Below are positions 25,863 through 34,821 of a DNA stretch of 64,000 nucleotides, in pieces (the first letter of the stretch is position 1; each line of letters opens with the position of its first letter). The stretch covers positions 1-64,000 of the forward strand of contig JBBQKU010000023.1 of NCBI GenBank assembly GCA_038327195.1. The letters are read 5' to 3'. The notes beneath the pieces were generated by a model that saw nothing but the letters and a program-made list of their open reading frames with translations, was not told the origin of the DNA and made no database searches. The DNA comes from UBA4416 sp038327195 (GTDB taxonomy: Bacteria; Bacteroidota; Bacteroidia; B-17B0; Aurantibacillaceae). Both the position numbers and the translations under genes were made by a program.

Positions 25863-27071
25863 ATGAAGAAATTCTTTTATATAGTCCTATTTTTTTTTAT
25901 TACTAAAGGGATTTATTCTCAATCTGATTTTTCAACAGTTTTGCCATTAAAATCTTTAAAGATTAAAAATCTTGATAATTCAACAAAGGATTTTGACTTA
26001 ACCTTAAAAGAAAAAAAAATATTTTTGTTTTTTAATAACAAAACAGAAGCTATGGCTGAACTGCTATATAATGGCTGTAAGTTCGTTTTTGAAAAAAATA
26101 AAATGACGATTTTTCCAATTTATTTCTCTGGTGAATTAACAAAAAAACCTTCAAAAAATTTTGAAAGTATTATTCCAACTCAAATTTATAGAACTCCTGA
26201 AAAGTCAGTTTTTAAAGAATTTGGTATTCAAGATCTGCTAAATCCAATATTATTAGTTTATAATGAAGATAACACACTTTGTGGTGCTGCAAAAAATGTT
26301 GAAGACATCGCTAATTTATATTGTGATTCCGAACCTGTAAAATCAAAATTTCTTCGACTGAAAATTTTGACTGAAGAAAGTGATAAAACTCAAAAACCTT
26401 ATGCATTTAAACCAATCATAATTTTGGGTGGAAAACTGGAAGATACTATTGCTAAATTAACTACAAATCAATATGGTGATTTTGATGGAATACTTCCTAA
26501 TCTAAATCAAGATTATATCATACTTGTAAATGAAAAAATTAAGAATATTAATTTTGTTATTTTATCAACGCAGTCAGGGAAAAAAGTTGGAAATTTTACA
26601 TCAACTCAACGTGGGTTTGAATACCGTATTTTGCAGATGGACCTTTCCTTGCTACCTGATATTTATATAGAAGATAATATTGAAATGAAGTTTTCTAAAC
26701 TCAAAACAAAACATGATTTTATTATTACTGAAAATTTATATTATGAATTAGGCGCTTCAACTTTGTCAGAGGATTCAAAAATTGTTTTGGATAAAATAAG
26801 TCAAGTATTGATAAATTATCCCTATTTTAGCTTAGAGGTAATTTCACATACGGATAGTAAAGGAGAAGAAAATTCAAATTTATTGCTTTCGTTAAAGCGA
26901 TCCCAAGAAGTGAAAAATTATATTATCGAAAAAAAAATAGAATCAAATAGGGTTTCAGCAATAGGAAAAGGGGAGCAGGAAATTAGAAACCGCTGTTTTA
27001 ATAATATAGATTGTTCTGATATAGAACATGAATATAATAGAAGAACTGAATTTAAATTTATTAAAAAATGA
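25863..27071 (+). CDS. OmpA-family protein with degenerate thioredoxin-like domain, copy 2
   Basis: 402 residues from the ATG at 25863; a TTG at 25851 would overlap the upstream gene and lengthen the signal peptide. Signal peptide, then a more worn thioredoxin-like region (KKIFLFFNNKTEAMAELLYNG) without CxxC, a middle domain (ILGGKLEDTIAKL, QYGDFDGILPN) and a C-terminal OmpA domain (LEVISHTDSKGEENSN, RVSAIGKGEQEIRNRC, NRRTEFKF). Starts 4 bases after copy 1 ends. This is the most diverged N-terminus of the three. Confidence 0.85.
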   Translation: MKKFFYIVLFFFITKGIYSQSDFSTVLPLKSLKIKNLDNSTKDFDLTLKEKKIFLFFNNKTEAMAELLYNGCKFVFEKNKMTIFPIYFSGELTKKPSKNFESIIPTQIYRTPEKSVFKEFGIQDLLNPILLVYNEDNTLCGAAKNVEDIANLYCDSEPVKSKFLRLKILTEESDKTQKPYAFKPIIILGGKLEDTIAKLTTNQYGDFDGILPNLNQDYIILVNEKIKNINFVILSTQSGKKVGNFTSTQRGFEYRILQMDLSLLPDIYIEDNIEMKFSKLKTKHDFIITENLYYELGASTLSEDSKIVLDKISQVLINYPYFSLEVISHTDSKGEENSNLLLSLKRSQEVKNYIIEKKIESNRVSAIGKGEQEIRNRCFNNIDCSDIEHEYNRRTEFKFIKK

Positions 27072-28372
27072 GAAAAATAGTTTCCTGTTTATTTATAATA
27101 ATATCCTTTTCAAGCCTAGCTCAAAAAAGTGATAAGTTACGAGTTGGAGAACGTATCCCTTTTAGTAGGTTTGAGGTATTAAATCAAGATAAAAAATTAT
27201 CACCTATTGATTTACCCAATGGCAAAAGCTTAACGGATAGATTTGTTTTAGTGTATTTTTATTCAGCTAATTCATCCATTAAAGACTTGATATCTTTTAA
27301 TAGCGATGTGGAAAGAATTTTAAATAAATTTCAAAATAATGCATGTAAAGGAGCTAGCGAAATTGAATATGTGACAATTTGTATTGAAAAAGATTTTCAA
27401 AAATGGCAATCGCTTTTAGCAGAAACTAATTACAATAAACAAAAATTTACTGGAAAAAAAACAAATTACCTAACGCGTGATGGAATGAAAGATAAAGCTG
27501 TGATGGCATTTAAAACTACTACCACACCAAGTTTATTTTTAGTAAACCCAAAAGGAAGATTGTATGTTGAAACAGATAGTGTATCTGTTCTTGACAAAAC
27601 GTTTCAAAATATTTGTAAAGCAAATTCAAGCAGTGCAACTGCTGATGTTTCTGGTAAAATTTTAATAGGAGATAAAAGTAGAGTTCCTTTAGCCCAACAT
27701 AATGTGTATTTAATAAAAGAAAATACGGATACAATTAATAAAACAATGACTGATAATTTTGGAGATTTTGTTTTTATTAAAATTGATACAACCCAAAATC
27801 TTTCTATTAACATTGAGCAAAACACTAAAACAAACGGCAAAACTAAAGTTTTCTTAGCAAAACAAACTGGCGAGGTCGTTTCTGAATTCAGAAAGAATGC
27901 CTCAGGTGGTTTTGAATATCGTTTACTAGATCTGGATATCGTTAAGCTTACAGTTATTGAAGATGATGACGATATTACCATGAAATATAAAAAATTCAAT
28001 AATACTGGTAAAAAAGATTTAGTGGTTGAAGAAGCTGTTTATTATGATTTAGGAAAATGTGTGATAATTGTAGAAAGTGAAATTATTTTTGATAAAGTCA
28101 TAGAAATTTTGAATGCATTTCCTTCAGTTAAGCTTGAAGTTATTTCTCATACCGATGCCCAAGGTGATGATGAAAGTAACATGAAATTATCTCAAAACAG
28201 ATCAAATGCGGTTGTAAAATACCTAATAGCAAAAGGAGTTAATCCTGAAAGATTAAAAGCAATTGGTAAAGGTGAAACTGAAATTCGTAATAGATGTGCC
28301 AATAACGTCGTTTGTTCTGACAAAGAGCAGGAATTTAACCGCCGTACGGAGTTTAAATTCGTTAAAAACTGA
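27068..28372 (+). CDS. OmpA-family protein with degenerate thioredoxin-like domain, copy 3
   Basis: 434 residues; its ATG overlaps the stop of copy 2 (ATGA, 4 bp). Signal peptide ends SLAQK. The thioredoxin-like region has GERIPFSRFEV, FVLVYFYSANSSIKDLI (no CxxC) and TTPSLFLVNPKGRLYV. The middle beta-sandwich begins ADVSGKILIGDKSR. The OmpA domain shows LEVISHTDAQGDDESN, RLKAIGKGETEIRNRC, NVVCSDKEQ and NRRTEFKF. Last gene of the operon that begins with DUF4290 and murA. Confidence 0.85.
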   Translation: MRKIVSCLFIIISFSSLAQKSDKLRVGERIPFSRFEVLNQDKKLSPIDLPNGKSLTDRFVLVYFYSANSSIKDLISFNSDVERILNKFQNNACKGASEIEYVTICIEKDFQKWQSLLAETNYNKQKFTGKKTNYLTRDGMKDKAVMAFKTTTTPSLFLVNPKGRLYVETDSVSVLDKTFQNICKANSSSATADVSGKILIGDKSRVPLAQHNVYLIKENTDTINKTMTDNFGDFVFIKIDTTQNLSINIEQNTKTNGKTKVFLAKQTGEVVSEFRKNASGGFEYRLLDLDIVKLTVIEDDDDITMKYKKFNNTGKKDLVVEEAVYYDLGKCVIIVESEIIFDKVIEILNAFPSVKLEVISHTDAQGDDESNMKLSQNRSNAVVKYLIAKGVNPERLKAIGKGETEIRNRCANNVVCSDKEQEFNRRTEFKFVKN

Positions 28373-28436
28373 CAAATTTTCGTGTTTTGAGCTATGGCAA
28401 ACTAATTGATTACTATAGGTAACAATTTTAGACACT

Positions 28437-28988
28437 ATGGAACAAAACGAAATTATAAACAATTCTGAAGAAAATGCTTCAGAGAATACCATAAATTCTT
28501 CAGAAGAACAGACGGATGCTTCAACAGAAAACACTGTTGATTCAGCTATTGATTATGAGGCAAAAATGGCAGAATTAAATGATCGATATTTAAGATTATA
28601 TTCTGAATTTGATAATTACCGTAAACGTACAATAAAAGAAAAATCTGACATAATTCGTTCAGCTGGGGAAGATGTTTTTAAAGCCATCATTCCTACTATT
28701 GACGATTTTGAACGCGCTATTAAAGCCAATGAAACGGTTGAAGATGCAACACCTATAAAAGAAGGAATGATTTTAATTTACAATAAATTATTAGCTTCTT
28801 GCACTAGTAAAGGCTTAGAGGCGATGCATAGTGTTGGGGTAGCTTTTAATTCAGATGTAATGGAAGCTATTACACATATTCCAGCTCCTTCAGATGATAT
28901 GAAGGGTAAAGTGGTTGATGATGTTGAAAAAGGTTATAAACTAGGTGATAAGGTAATTCGTTTTGCTAAAGTAGTTGTAGGTAACTAA
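28437..28988 (+). CDS. grpE: Nucleotide exchange factor GrpE
   Basis: 183 residues. Ser/Glu/Asn-rich N-terminus (about 1-40), a long helix (YEAKMAELNDRYLRLYSEFDNYRKR) for dimerisation, then the beta wing with MHSVGVAFNSDVMEAITHIP and VEKGYKLGDKVIRFAKVVV. It releases ADP from DnaK. Followed after 67 bp by dnaJ. DnaK itself is 28 kb away on the other strand. Confidence 0.95.
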   Translation: MEQNEIINNSEENASENTINSSEEQTDASTENTVDSAIDYEAKMAELNDRYLRLYSEFDNYRKRTIKEKSDIIRSAGEDVFKAIIPTIDDFERAIKANETVEDATPIKEGMILIYNKLLASCTSKGLEAMHSVGVAFNSDVMEAITHIPAPSDDMKGKVVDDVEKGYKLGDKVIRFAKVVVGN

Positions 28989-29010
28989 TCCTAAAAATAA
29001 TATTTAATAG

Positions 29011-29032
29011 CACTTCAAATTATTGTGAAGTG
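29011..29032 (+). other. Hairpin in the grpE-dnaJ spacer
   Basis: CACTTCA (29011-29017) pairs with TGAAGTG (29026-29032). No U-tract follows, so it is unlikely to be a full terminator. It might affect the relative levels of the two chaperone messages. Confidence 0.4.
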
Positions 29033-29055
29033 TTAGTTACAAAGATTTAAAAATA

Positions 29056-30201
29056 ATGAGCAAAAGAGATTTTTACGAAATATTAGCCGTTTCAAAAAGT
29101 GCAAGCGATGATGAAATAAAAAAAGCTTATCGTAAGTTAGCAATTAAGTACCATCCAGATAAAAATCCAGATGATAAAGTTGCAGAAGATAAGTTTAAAG
29201 AAGCTGCCGAAGCTTATGAAATATTAAGTAATCCTGAAAAAAGACAACGTTACAATCAATATGGGCACGCTGGAGTTGGTGGAGCTTCTGGTGGTGGTGG
29301 CGGTCATTATGGTGGCGGCATGAATATGGATGACATATTCAGCAATTTTGGTGATATTTTTGGTGGTGGTGGTTTTGGTGGTGGCCAAAGAAGTGGTGGT
29401 GGAAGAAGAGTAATGAGAGGTTCAAACCTACGAATTAAAGTAAAATTAAATTTAAGTGAAGTTGCTAAAGGAGTTGAGAAAAAATTAAAAGTAAATAAGT
29501 TTGTGAGTTGTCATACTTGCAAAGGTTCTGGTGCTAAAAGCGGACAATTTGATACCTGTAAAGCGTGTAACGGACATGGTGTTCAAACCCGCACTCAACA
29601 AACCTTTTTAGGTGCTATGCAAACTCAAGTTACATGTAGTACGTGTAATGGTGAAGGTAAAATTGTAAAAGATAAGTGTAATACGTGTCACGGTGATGGA
29701 ATAGTACGTGAGGAAGAAGTATTATCTGTAAATATACCAGCAGGTGTTGCAGAAGGCATGCAATTATCAGTAAGTGGAAAAGGTAACGCTGCTCCGCGTG
29801 GTGGCGTTAATGGTGATTTATTAGTTGTAATTGAAGAAGAAGAACATGAATTATTAAAACGTGACGGTAGTAATTTGTTTTATGATAGTTACGTTAATTT
29901 TGCTGATGCTGCTTTAGGAACAAGTATCGAAATTCCCACAGTTGACGCTAAGGTTAAAATAAAAATTGAAGCAGGTACGCAAAGTGGGAAAGTGTTACGA
30001 TTAAAAGGAAAAGGGTTACCTGATATTAATTCATACGGACATGGAGATTTACTTGTAAATATTAATGTTTGGACTCCTCAGCATTTATCTAGCGACGAGA
30101 AAAAAACATTAGAAACTTTAAGAGAATCAAAGAATTTTACACCAAATCCAAATAGAAAAGAGAAAGGATTTTTTGATAGAATGAAGGAATATTTTGAGTA
30201 A
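29056..30201 (+). CDS. dnaJ: Chaperone DnaJ (type I Hsp40)
   Basis: 381 residues. J domain with HPD at 33-35, a long Gly-rich region (about 76-120), then four zinc motifs: CHTCKGSG, CKACNGHG, CSTCNGEG and CNTCHGDG. The C-terminal substrate-binding beta domains contain VNIPAGVAEGMQL and KGKGLPDINSYGHGDLLV. It stimulates DnaK ATPase and delivers substrates. A strong terminator follows. Confidence 0.97.
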   Translation: MSKRDFYEILAVSKSASDDEIKKAYRKLAIKYHPDKNPDDKVAEDKFKEAAEAYEILSNPEKRQRYNQYGHAGVGGASGGGGGHYGGGMNMDDIFSNFGDIFGGGGFGGGQRSGGGRRVMRGSNLRIKVKLNLSEVAKGVEKKLKVNKFVSCHTCKGSGAKSGQFDTCKACNGHGVQTRTQQTFLGAMQTQVTCSTCNGEGKIVKDKCNTCHGDGIVREEEVLSVNIPAGVAEGMQLSVSGKGNAAPRGGVNGDLLVVIEEEEHELLKRDGSNLFYDSYVNFADAALGTSIEIPTVDAKVKIKIEAGTQSGKVLRLKGKGLPDINSYGHGDLLVNINVWTPQHLSSDEKKTLETLRESKNFTPNPNRKEKGFFDRMKEYFE

Positions 30202-30232
30202 ATATTTCTAAAATAGAACTTATGTTGAATAC

Positions 30233-30262
30233 AAAAACACCTATTAATTAATAGGTGTTTTT
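30233..30262 (+). terminator. Intrinsic terminator after dnaJ
   Basis: AAAACACCTATT pairs with AATAGGTGTTTT around a very small loop, followed by more T. A clear end of the grpE-dnaJ transcript. Confidence 0.85.
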
Positions 30263-30310
30263 TTTGCTTTAAATAACTTGTAAATTAGTTTTATTATATT
30301 AACCATTCCT

Positions 30311-30318
30311 TATATTTG
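30311..30318 (+). promoter_or_regulatory. -7 promoter box of the carboxyltransferase gene
   Basis: TATATTTG, an exact TAnnTTTG, 20 bases before the start codon. Upstream, TTTT at 30289-30292 is a weak -33 match. It follows the dnaJ terminator, as expected for a new transcript. Confidence 0.55.
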
Positions 30319-30338
30319 CTTAACAATTAAAACATCCT

Positions 30339-31958
30339 ATGGACTTAGAATTTAATAAAAATGACGATAAAATGCGTTTGCTTATTTCGCAAATGGAACA
30401 ACGCTTACAAAAAGTTTATGAAGGTGGAGGAAAAAAGCGTATTGAAAAATTACACGAACAAGGAAAAATGACAGCGCGTGAGCGTATCGATTTTTTGTTA
30501 GATAAAGATACACCTCGCTTTGAAATGGGTGCTTTTGCTGGTTACGAAATGTATGCCGAGCATGGTGGTTGCCCTGGTGGTGGCGTTGTAATTGTTATTG
30601 GTTATGTGAGTGGCAAACAATGTATTGTTGTAGCAAATGATGCAACTGTTAAAGCAGGAGCATGGTTTCCAATTACTGGTAAAAAGAATTTGAGAGCGCA
30701 AGAAATTGCAATGGAAAATCGTTTACCAATTATTTATTTAGTTGATAGTGCTGGTGTTTATTTGCCAATGCAAGACGAAATTTTTCCCGATAAAGAACAC
30801 TTTGGGCGTATTTTTAGAAACAATGCCGTAATGAGCGGAATGGGTATTTTGCAAATTTCGGCCGTAATGGGAAGTTGTGTAGCGGGTGGTGCTTATTTGC
30901 CAATTATGAGTGATGAAGCTATGATTGTTGACAAAACTGGTTCTATATTTTTAGCAGGAAGTTATTTAGTAAAAGCAGCAATTGGTGAAACTATTGATAA
31001 TGAAACATTAGGAGGAGCAACCACTCATTGTGAAATTAGTGGTGTTACAGATTATAAATGTAAGGATGATGCTGATTGCTTAACTCGTATTCGTAATATT
31101 ATGAGTAAAGTAGGGGATTATGACAAAGCGGGTTTTAACCGCGAAACTCCAATACTTCCTAAAAAGGATCAAAAAGAAATGTATGGAATACTTAATGATA
31201 AGCAATATGAAATGCGTGATATCATTGAACGATTAGTTGATAATGGTGAGCATGAAGAATATAAAGAATTATACGGACAGTCAATAGTGTGTACTTACGC
31301 GCGTATTGATGGTTGGGCAGTTGGTATAGTTGCAAATCAACGTAAAGTTGTAAAAAGTAAAAAAGGCGAAATGCAATTTGGTGGTGTTATTTATAGCGAC
31401 AGTGCTGATAAAGCGGCTCGCTTTATTATGAATTGCAATCAAAAGAAAATACCATTAGTGTTTTTGCAAGATGCTACAGGCTTTATGGTTGGCTCTCGTA
31501 GCGAACAAGGTGGTATTATTAAAGATGGTGCAAAATTAGTTAATGCCATGGCAAATTCTGTTGTTCCAAAGTTTACAATTATATTAGGAAATAGCTACGG
31601 TGCAGCAAATTATGCCATGTGTGGTAAAGCTTACGACCCGCGTTTAATTGTTGGTTGGCCAACAGCACAAGTTGCAGTGATGGGTGGAGCGCAAGCTGCT
31701 AAAGTTTTAGTACAAATTGAAGTGGCAAGTTTAAAAGCTAAAGGCGAAGAAATTACTCCTGAAAAAGAAGCTGAGTTATATAATAAAACAAAAGATCGTT
31801 ATGATCAACAAACTACACCTTATTATGCAGCGAGTAGGATTTGGCTAGATGCAATTATAGATCCGTTAGATACTCGTAAAGTAATAAGTATGGGTATTGA
31901 AGCTGCAAATCATTCACCTATCACTAAACAATATAACATTGGGGTTTTACAAACCTAG
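30339..31958 (+). CDS. Acyl-CoA carboxylase beta (carboxyltransferase) subunit, MccB/PccB-like
   Basis: 539 residues of the crotonase-like carboxyltransferase fold, transferring CO2 from carboxybiotin to an acyl-CoA. N half: CPGGGVVIVIGYVSGKQC, VANDATVKAG, LRAQEIAMENRLPIIYLVDSAG, FPDKEHFGRIF and MGSCVAGGAYLP. C half: VFLQDATGFMVGS, GAKLVNAMANSVVPK and GNSYGAANYAMCG. The sequence style is nearer methylcrotonyl-CoA carboxylase beta than propionyl-CoA carboxylase, so leucine degradation is the first guess. No biotin-carrying alpha subunit is adjacent, so the substrate is not settled. Confidence 0.88.
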   Translation: MDLEFNKNDDKMRLLISQMEQRLQKVYEGGGKKRIEKLHEQGKMTARERIDFLLDKDTPRFEMGAFAGYEMYAEHGGCPGGGVVIVIGYVSGKQCIVVANDATVKAGAWFPITGKKNLRAQEIAMENRLPIIYLVDSAGVYLPMQDEIFPDKEHFGRIFRNNAVMSGMGILQISAVMGSCVAGGAYLPIMSDEAMIVDKTGSIFLAGSYLVKAAIGETIDNETLGGATTHCEISGVTDYKCKDDADCLTRIRNIMSKVGDYDKAGFNRETPILPKKDQKEMYGILNDKQYEMRDIIERLVDNGEHEEYKELYGQSIVCTYARIDGWAVGIVANQRKVVKSKKGEMQFGGVIYSDSADKAARFIMNCNQKKIPLVFLQDATGFMVGSRSEQGGIIKDGAKLVNAMANSVVPKFTIILGNSYGAANYAMCGKAYDPRLIVGWPTAQVAVMGGAQAAKVLVQIEVASLKAKGEEITPEKEAELYNKTKDRYDQQTTPYYAASRIWLDAIIDPLDTRKVISMGIEAANHSPITKQYNIGVLQT

Positions 31959-32009
31959 TTTATAAATTATCAAATAAAAAAACATATTTAAAAATTGAGT
32001 AGTTATTAA

Positions 32010-32399
32010 ATGCACATCATTAAAGAAATTAAATTACCAGAAGCTACCTTGAACTTAAGAGAGGATGGTATTCTGCATGTTTTTTATCATGATAATACCA
32101 TTTTAGATATTCCTTTGCAATTAAGAATGGCTGATGCATTTAATGCAATTACGGACAATAAAAAGTCTTATTTTATTTTTGAAGCAGGAGAAAATGTTAT
32201 TGTGACAAAAGAAGCTCGAGATAATGCTTTGAAACTTGAAGATGTTACCCCAATTTTAGCTTCTGCTGTTATTGCTCATAATTTAGCTTATCGAATTATT
32301 GCTAATTTTTTCATTAAAGTACAAATGCCTAAAGGAAAATATAAAGTTGTTGCATCTATGGAAGAAGCAACCAAATGGTTACACTCTTTAAAACAATAG
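32010..32399 (+). CDS. STAS/SpoIIAA-like small protein
   Basis: A 129-residue soluble protein. The pattern LREDGILHVFYHDNTILDIPLQLRMADAFNAI, SYFIFEAGENVIVTKEAR and LASAVIAHNLAYRIIANFFIKV has an alternating beta-alpha plan like the SpoIIAA/STAS-type domains (DUF7793-like). Such proteins act as anti-anti-sigma-like switches. It lies 6 bases before a SpoIIE-type phosphatase, the enzyme that would act on such a switch. Assignment is by pattern and context only. Confidence 0.5.
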   Translation: MHIIKEIKLPEATLNLREDGILHVFYHDNTILDIPLQLRMADAFNAITDNKKSYFIFEAGENVIVTKEARDNALKLEDVTPILASAVIAHNLAYRIIANFFIKVQMPKGKYKVVASMEEATKWLHSLKQ

Positions 32400-32405
32400 C
32401 CTATC

Positions 32406-33440
32406 ATGAAAAACGTATTCATCTTAATTTTTGTATTCAAAATAGGCTTAACAAATTCACAAACTGAGTTATTTAAAAACGACCCACACCATGTTGAACA
32501 TATTGGGTTAAAAGAGTCTTTTTTTGGTGATGCTGACGATTATATGGTTTGTTATCCAAAATCGCATCGTAATTTATTTACCATGATTATTTTATTAGGT
32601 TTAGCTACTTCTTTATCGATTGGTTATGCATTATTTATTCAACGGAAATCAAATAAAAAACTTAAAAACATTAATAAAATTATTGAAGAAAAAAATAATG
32701 ATGTAACGGCTAGTATCAATTATTCTAAACGAATTCAAAATGCCATGTTGCCCGAATTGCCATTAAGTATTAATACTTCAAATAGTTTAATAATATATAA
32801 GCCAAAAGATATAGTAAGTGGAGACACTTATTGGATTGATGAAATTGAAAATAATAAATTTTTTATTATTGCTGATTGCACTGGACATGGAGTTCCTGGT
32901 GCATTGCTTACAATATTAGTAAATACAGCTATACAAAAAGCGTTATTTGAACATAAATTAATTTTGCCAAGTTTAATTTTGGAAAGCATTAACAATCAAA
33001 TAAAAATTGCATTAAAACAGCAGTCCCAATCAGGTATTCAGGATAGTGTTGATATGTCGGTGGCCGTTTTAAATAACCAAACTAATGAGTTAAAATTTGC
33101 TGGTGCTAATTCAAATATGTTTTTGATTATCAATAATAAAATTGAATTAGTAAAAGGTTCTAAATGTACCGTTGGTTCAGTTCAGGAGCATGTTACTGAA
33201 GCTCCAATTACTTCATCATATGTATTAAACAAGAATGATAGTTTTGTTTTATATACCGATGGAATTGTGGATCAAATTGGAGGAACGGATTTAAATAAAT
33301 TGAAGAGAAAAGGGTTTCAAACAATTATAGAAGAAGCTTTAGTGAACGATTTTTTAAATTCATTAAAATCAAAATTTGATAATTGGGTATCAACAAATGA
33401 ACAAGTTGATGATATCACTTCAATTACTTATGTTGTTTAA
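32406..33440 (+). CDS. Membrane-anchored SpoIIE/PP2C-type serine phosphatase
   Basis: 344 residues. N-terminal signal-like segment, a periplasmic stretch of only about 40 residues, one membrane helix (59-79), a coiled segment ending IEEKNNDVTASINYSKRIQNAMLPELP, then the phosphatase domain: VSGDTYWIDEI, FIIADCTGHGVPGALLTIL, VDMSVAVLN, FAGANSNMFLI, YTDGIVDQIGG and DDITSITYVV. The metal-binding Asps are present. Unlike most Bacteroidota relatives it lacks TPR or large sensor domains. Paired with the STAS-like gene just upstream; a partner-switching role is inferred. Confidence 0.8.
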   Translation: MKNVFILIFVFKIGLTNSQTELFKNDPHHVEHIGLKESFFGDADDYMVCYPKSHRNLFTMIILLGLATSLSIGYALFIQRKSNKKLKNINKIIEEKNNDVTASINYSKRIQNAMLPELPLSINTSNSLIIYKPKDIVSGDTYWIDEIENNKFFIIADCTGHGVPGALLTILVNTAIQKALFEHKLILPSLILESINNQIKIALKQQSQSGIQDSVDMSVAVLNNQTNELKFAGANSNMFLIINNKIELVKGSKCTVGSVQEHVTEAPITSSYVLNKNDSFVLYTDGIVDQIGGTDLNKLKRKGFQTIIEEALVNDFLNSLKSKFDNWVSTNEQVDDITSITYVV

Positions 33441-33471
33441 TCAAAATATTTTAATGTTTTGAATTGAACAA

Positions 33472-34815
33472 TTAAGGAGTAATTGTCCAATTATATTCTA
33501 ATTTACAACTATTAAATTCGCTATTAATTTTAATATATGTAGTTTTAGATTTCTTCCCAATCCATTCAGTAATCATTTTCTTTTGTTTATCAAATGTTGC
33601 CATATTTAATAATTTAGAATAGTCATCTTTTAAATTTGCTTTATGCGGTTCTGAACGTGATTTTAAATAAACAATACGCCATGCTTGTTTAGCATCAGCT
33701 CCAACGTGTTGTATTACTGGAGTAACTTCGCCCACTTGCATTTTATCTAACATAAAAACAAGGTTTTGATCTGTTTGGCCAAGTTCTTCAATTTCCCATT
33801 TTGTGCTATTAGTTTGAGGATTTACAATGAGTCCACCATTTTGTTTGGTTTCTTTTTCATCACTGTATTTTAAGGCAGCTGCATTAAAACTTAATGTACC
33901 GTTAGAAATTAATTTTTGAACGCTATCTAATTCATTTTTGGCTTTTAATACATCTAATTGAGAAATTTTTGGCGACATTAATAAATGTCTTACATCAACA
34001 GATTCGCCTTTTCTAGCCACTAATTGTATAAAGTGATAACCATACGTTGTTTCAAATATTTCAGATATTTCACCAGCTTTTAATTTAAAAGCAACCGCTT
34101 CAAATTCGGGTACAAATTGACCACGCATAACGGATTCGTAACGTCCACCATTTTTTGCAGAACCTGGGTCTTCACTATATAAGGCACATAACACACTCAT
34201 GCTTTCGCCGTTTATAACACGTTGTCGGTATGTTTCTAATAAATCTCTTGCTGCTTTTTTTGTTACGTCATTAACTGGTGGTTTTCTAATAATATGTCCA
34301 ATTTCATATTCTGAATTTATTAAAGGTAAACTATCTGTTGGTATGGTATTAAAGTACATTCTCACTTCACTAGGTGTTAATTTTAAATCACCTGTAATTT
34401 TTTGTTGCATTTTTTGAGCTTTTAATTGATTTTTCACATCATCTCTTAACTCATCTTTAAAAACACTAATGCGTTTACCATAAAATTGTTCAAATTTCTC
34501 TTCACTTCCAAGCATTCCCACGTAATAATTAATACGACGGTTAAGCTCACCATCAACTTCTTTATCTTCCACAGTAACACTATCTCTATCAGCTTGAGAC
34601 AATAGTAGCTTTTGAAATAATAAATCTTCGAAAGATTTACATCGAGCATTTGGATCATGCAAGGTTTTTTCTTTTTGTTGAACCAAAGCAGTTTCTACTT
34701 CCGAAAGCAATAATGGATTTTTTCCAACTATTGCAATTACCTTATCTAATATTTGTGGTTGTGCCTTTGTTAAAAAGCTTAGAAATAGGATGGCAATTAT
34801 TAATTTAAAGTTCAT
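33472..34815 (-). CDS. SurA-like periplasmic peptidyl-prolyl isomerase
   Basis: 447 residues. Signal peptide ends TKAQP; next comes a SurA N-terminal chaperone domain (LDKVIAIVGKNPLLLSEVE) with FEDLLFQKLLLSQAD. First parvulin domain near 165-270 (YEIGHIIRKPP, LYSEDPGSAKNGGRYE, FETTYGYHFIQLV); second near 275-375 (VRHLLMSPK, KYSDEKETKQNGG). It helps outer-membrane proteins fold in the periplasm. Third gene of a minus-strand run of related folding factors; its ATG is 6 bases past the end of the preceding gene. Confidence 0.88.
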   Translation of the reverse strand: MNFKLIIAILFLSFLTKAQPQILDKVIAIVGKNPLLLSEVETALVQQKEKTLHDPNARCKSFEDLLFQKLLLSQADRDSVTVEDKEVDGELNRRINYYVGMLGSEEKFEQFYGKRISVFKDELRDDVKNQLKAQKMQQKITGDLKLTPSEVRMYFNTIPTDSLPLINSEYEIGHIIRKPPVNDVTKKAARDLLETYRQRVINGESMSVLCALYSEDPGSAKNGGRYESVMRGQFVPEFEAVAFKLKAGEISEIFETTYGYHFIQLVARKGESVDVRHLLMSPKISQLDVLKAKNELDSVQKLISNGTLSFNAAALKYSDEKETKQNGGLIVNPQTNSTKWEIEELGQTDQNLVFMLDKMQVGEVTPVIQHVGADAKQAWRIVYLKSRSEPHKANLKDDYSKLLNMATFDKQKKMITEWIGKKSKTTYIKINSEFNSCKLEYNWTITP

Positions 34816-34821
34816 TTGGAT

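Noticed and set aside
27604..27999. 131-codon minus-strand frame inside OmpA copy 3
   Set aside because: It lies wholly opposite a well-supported gene and shows no family features.
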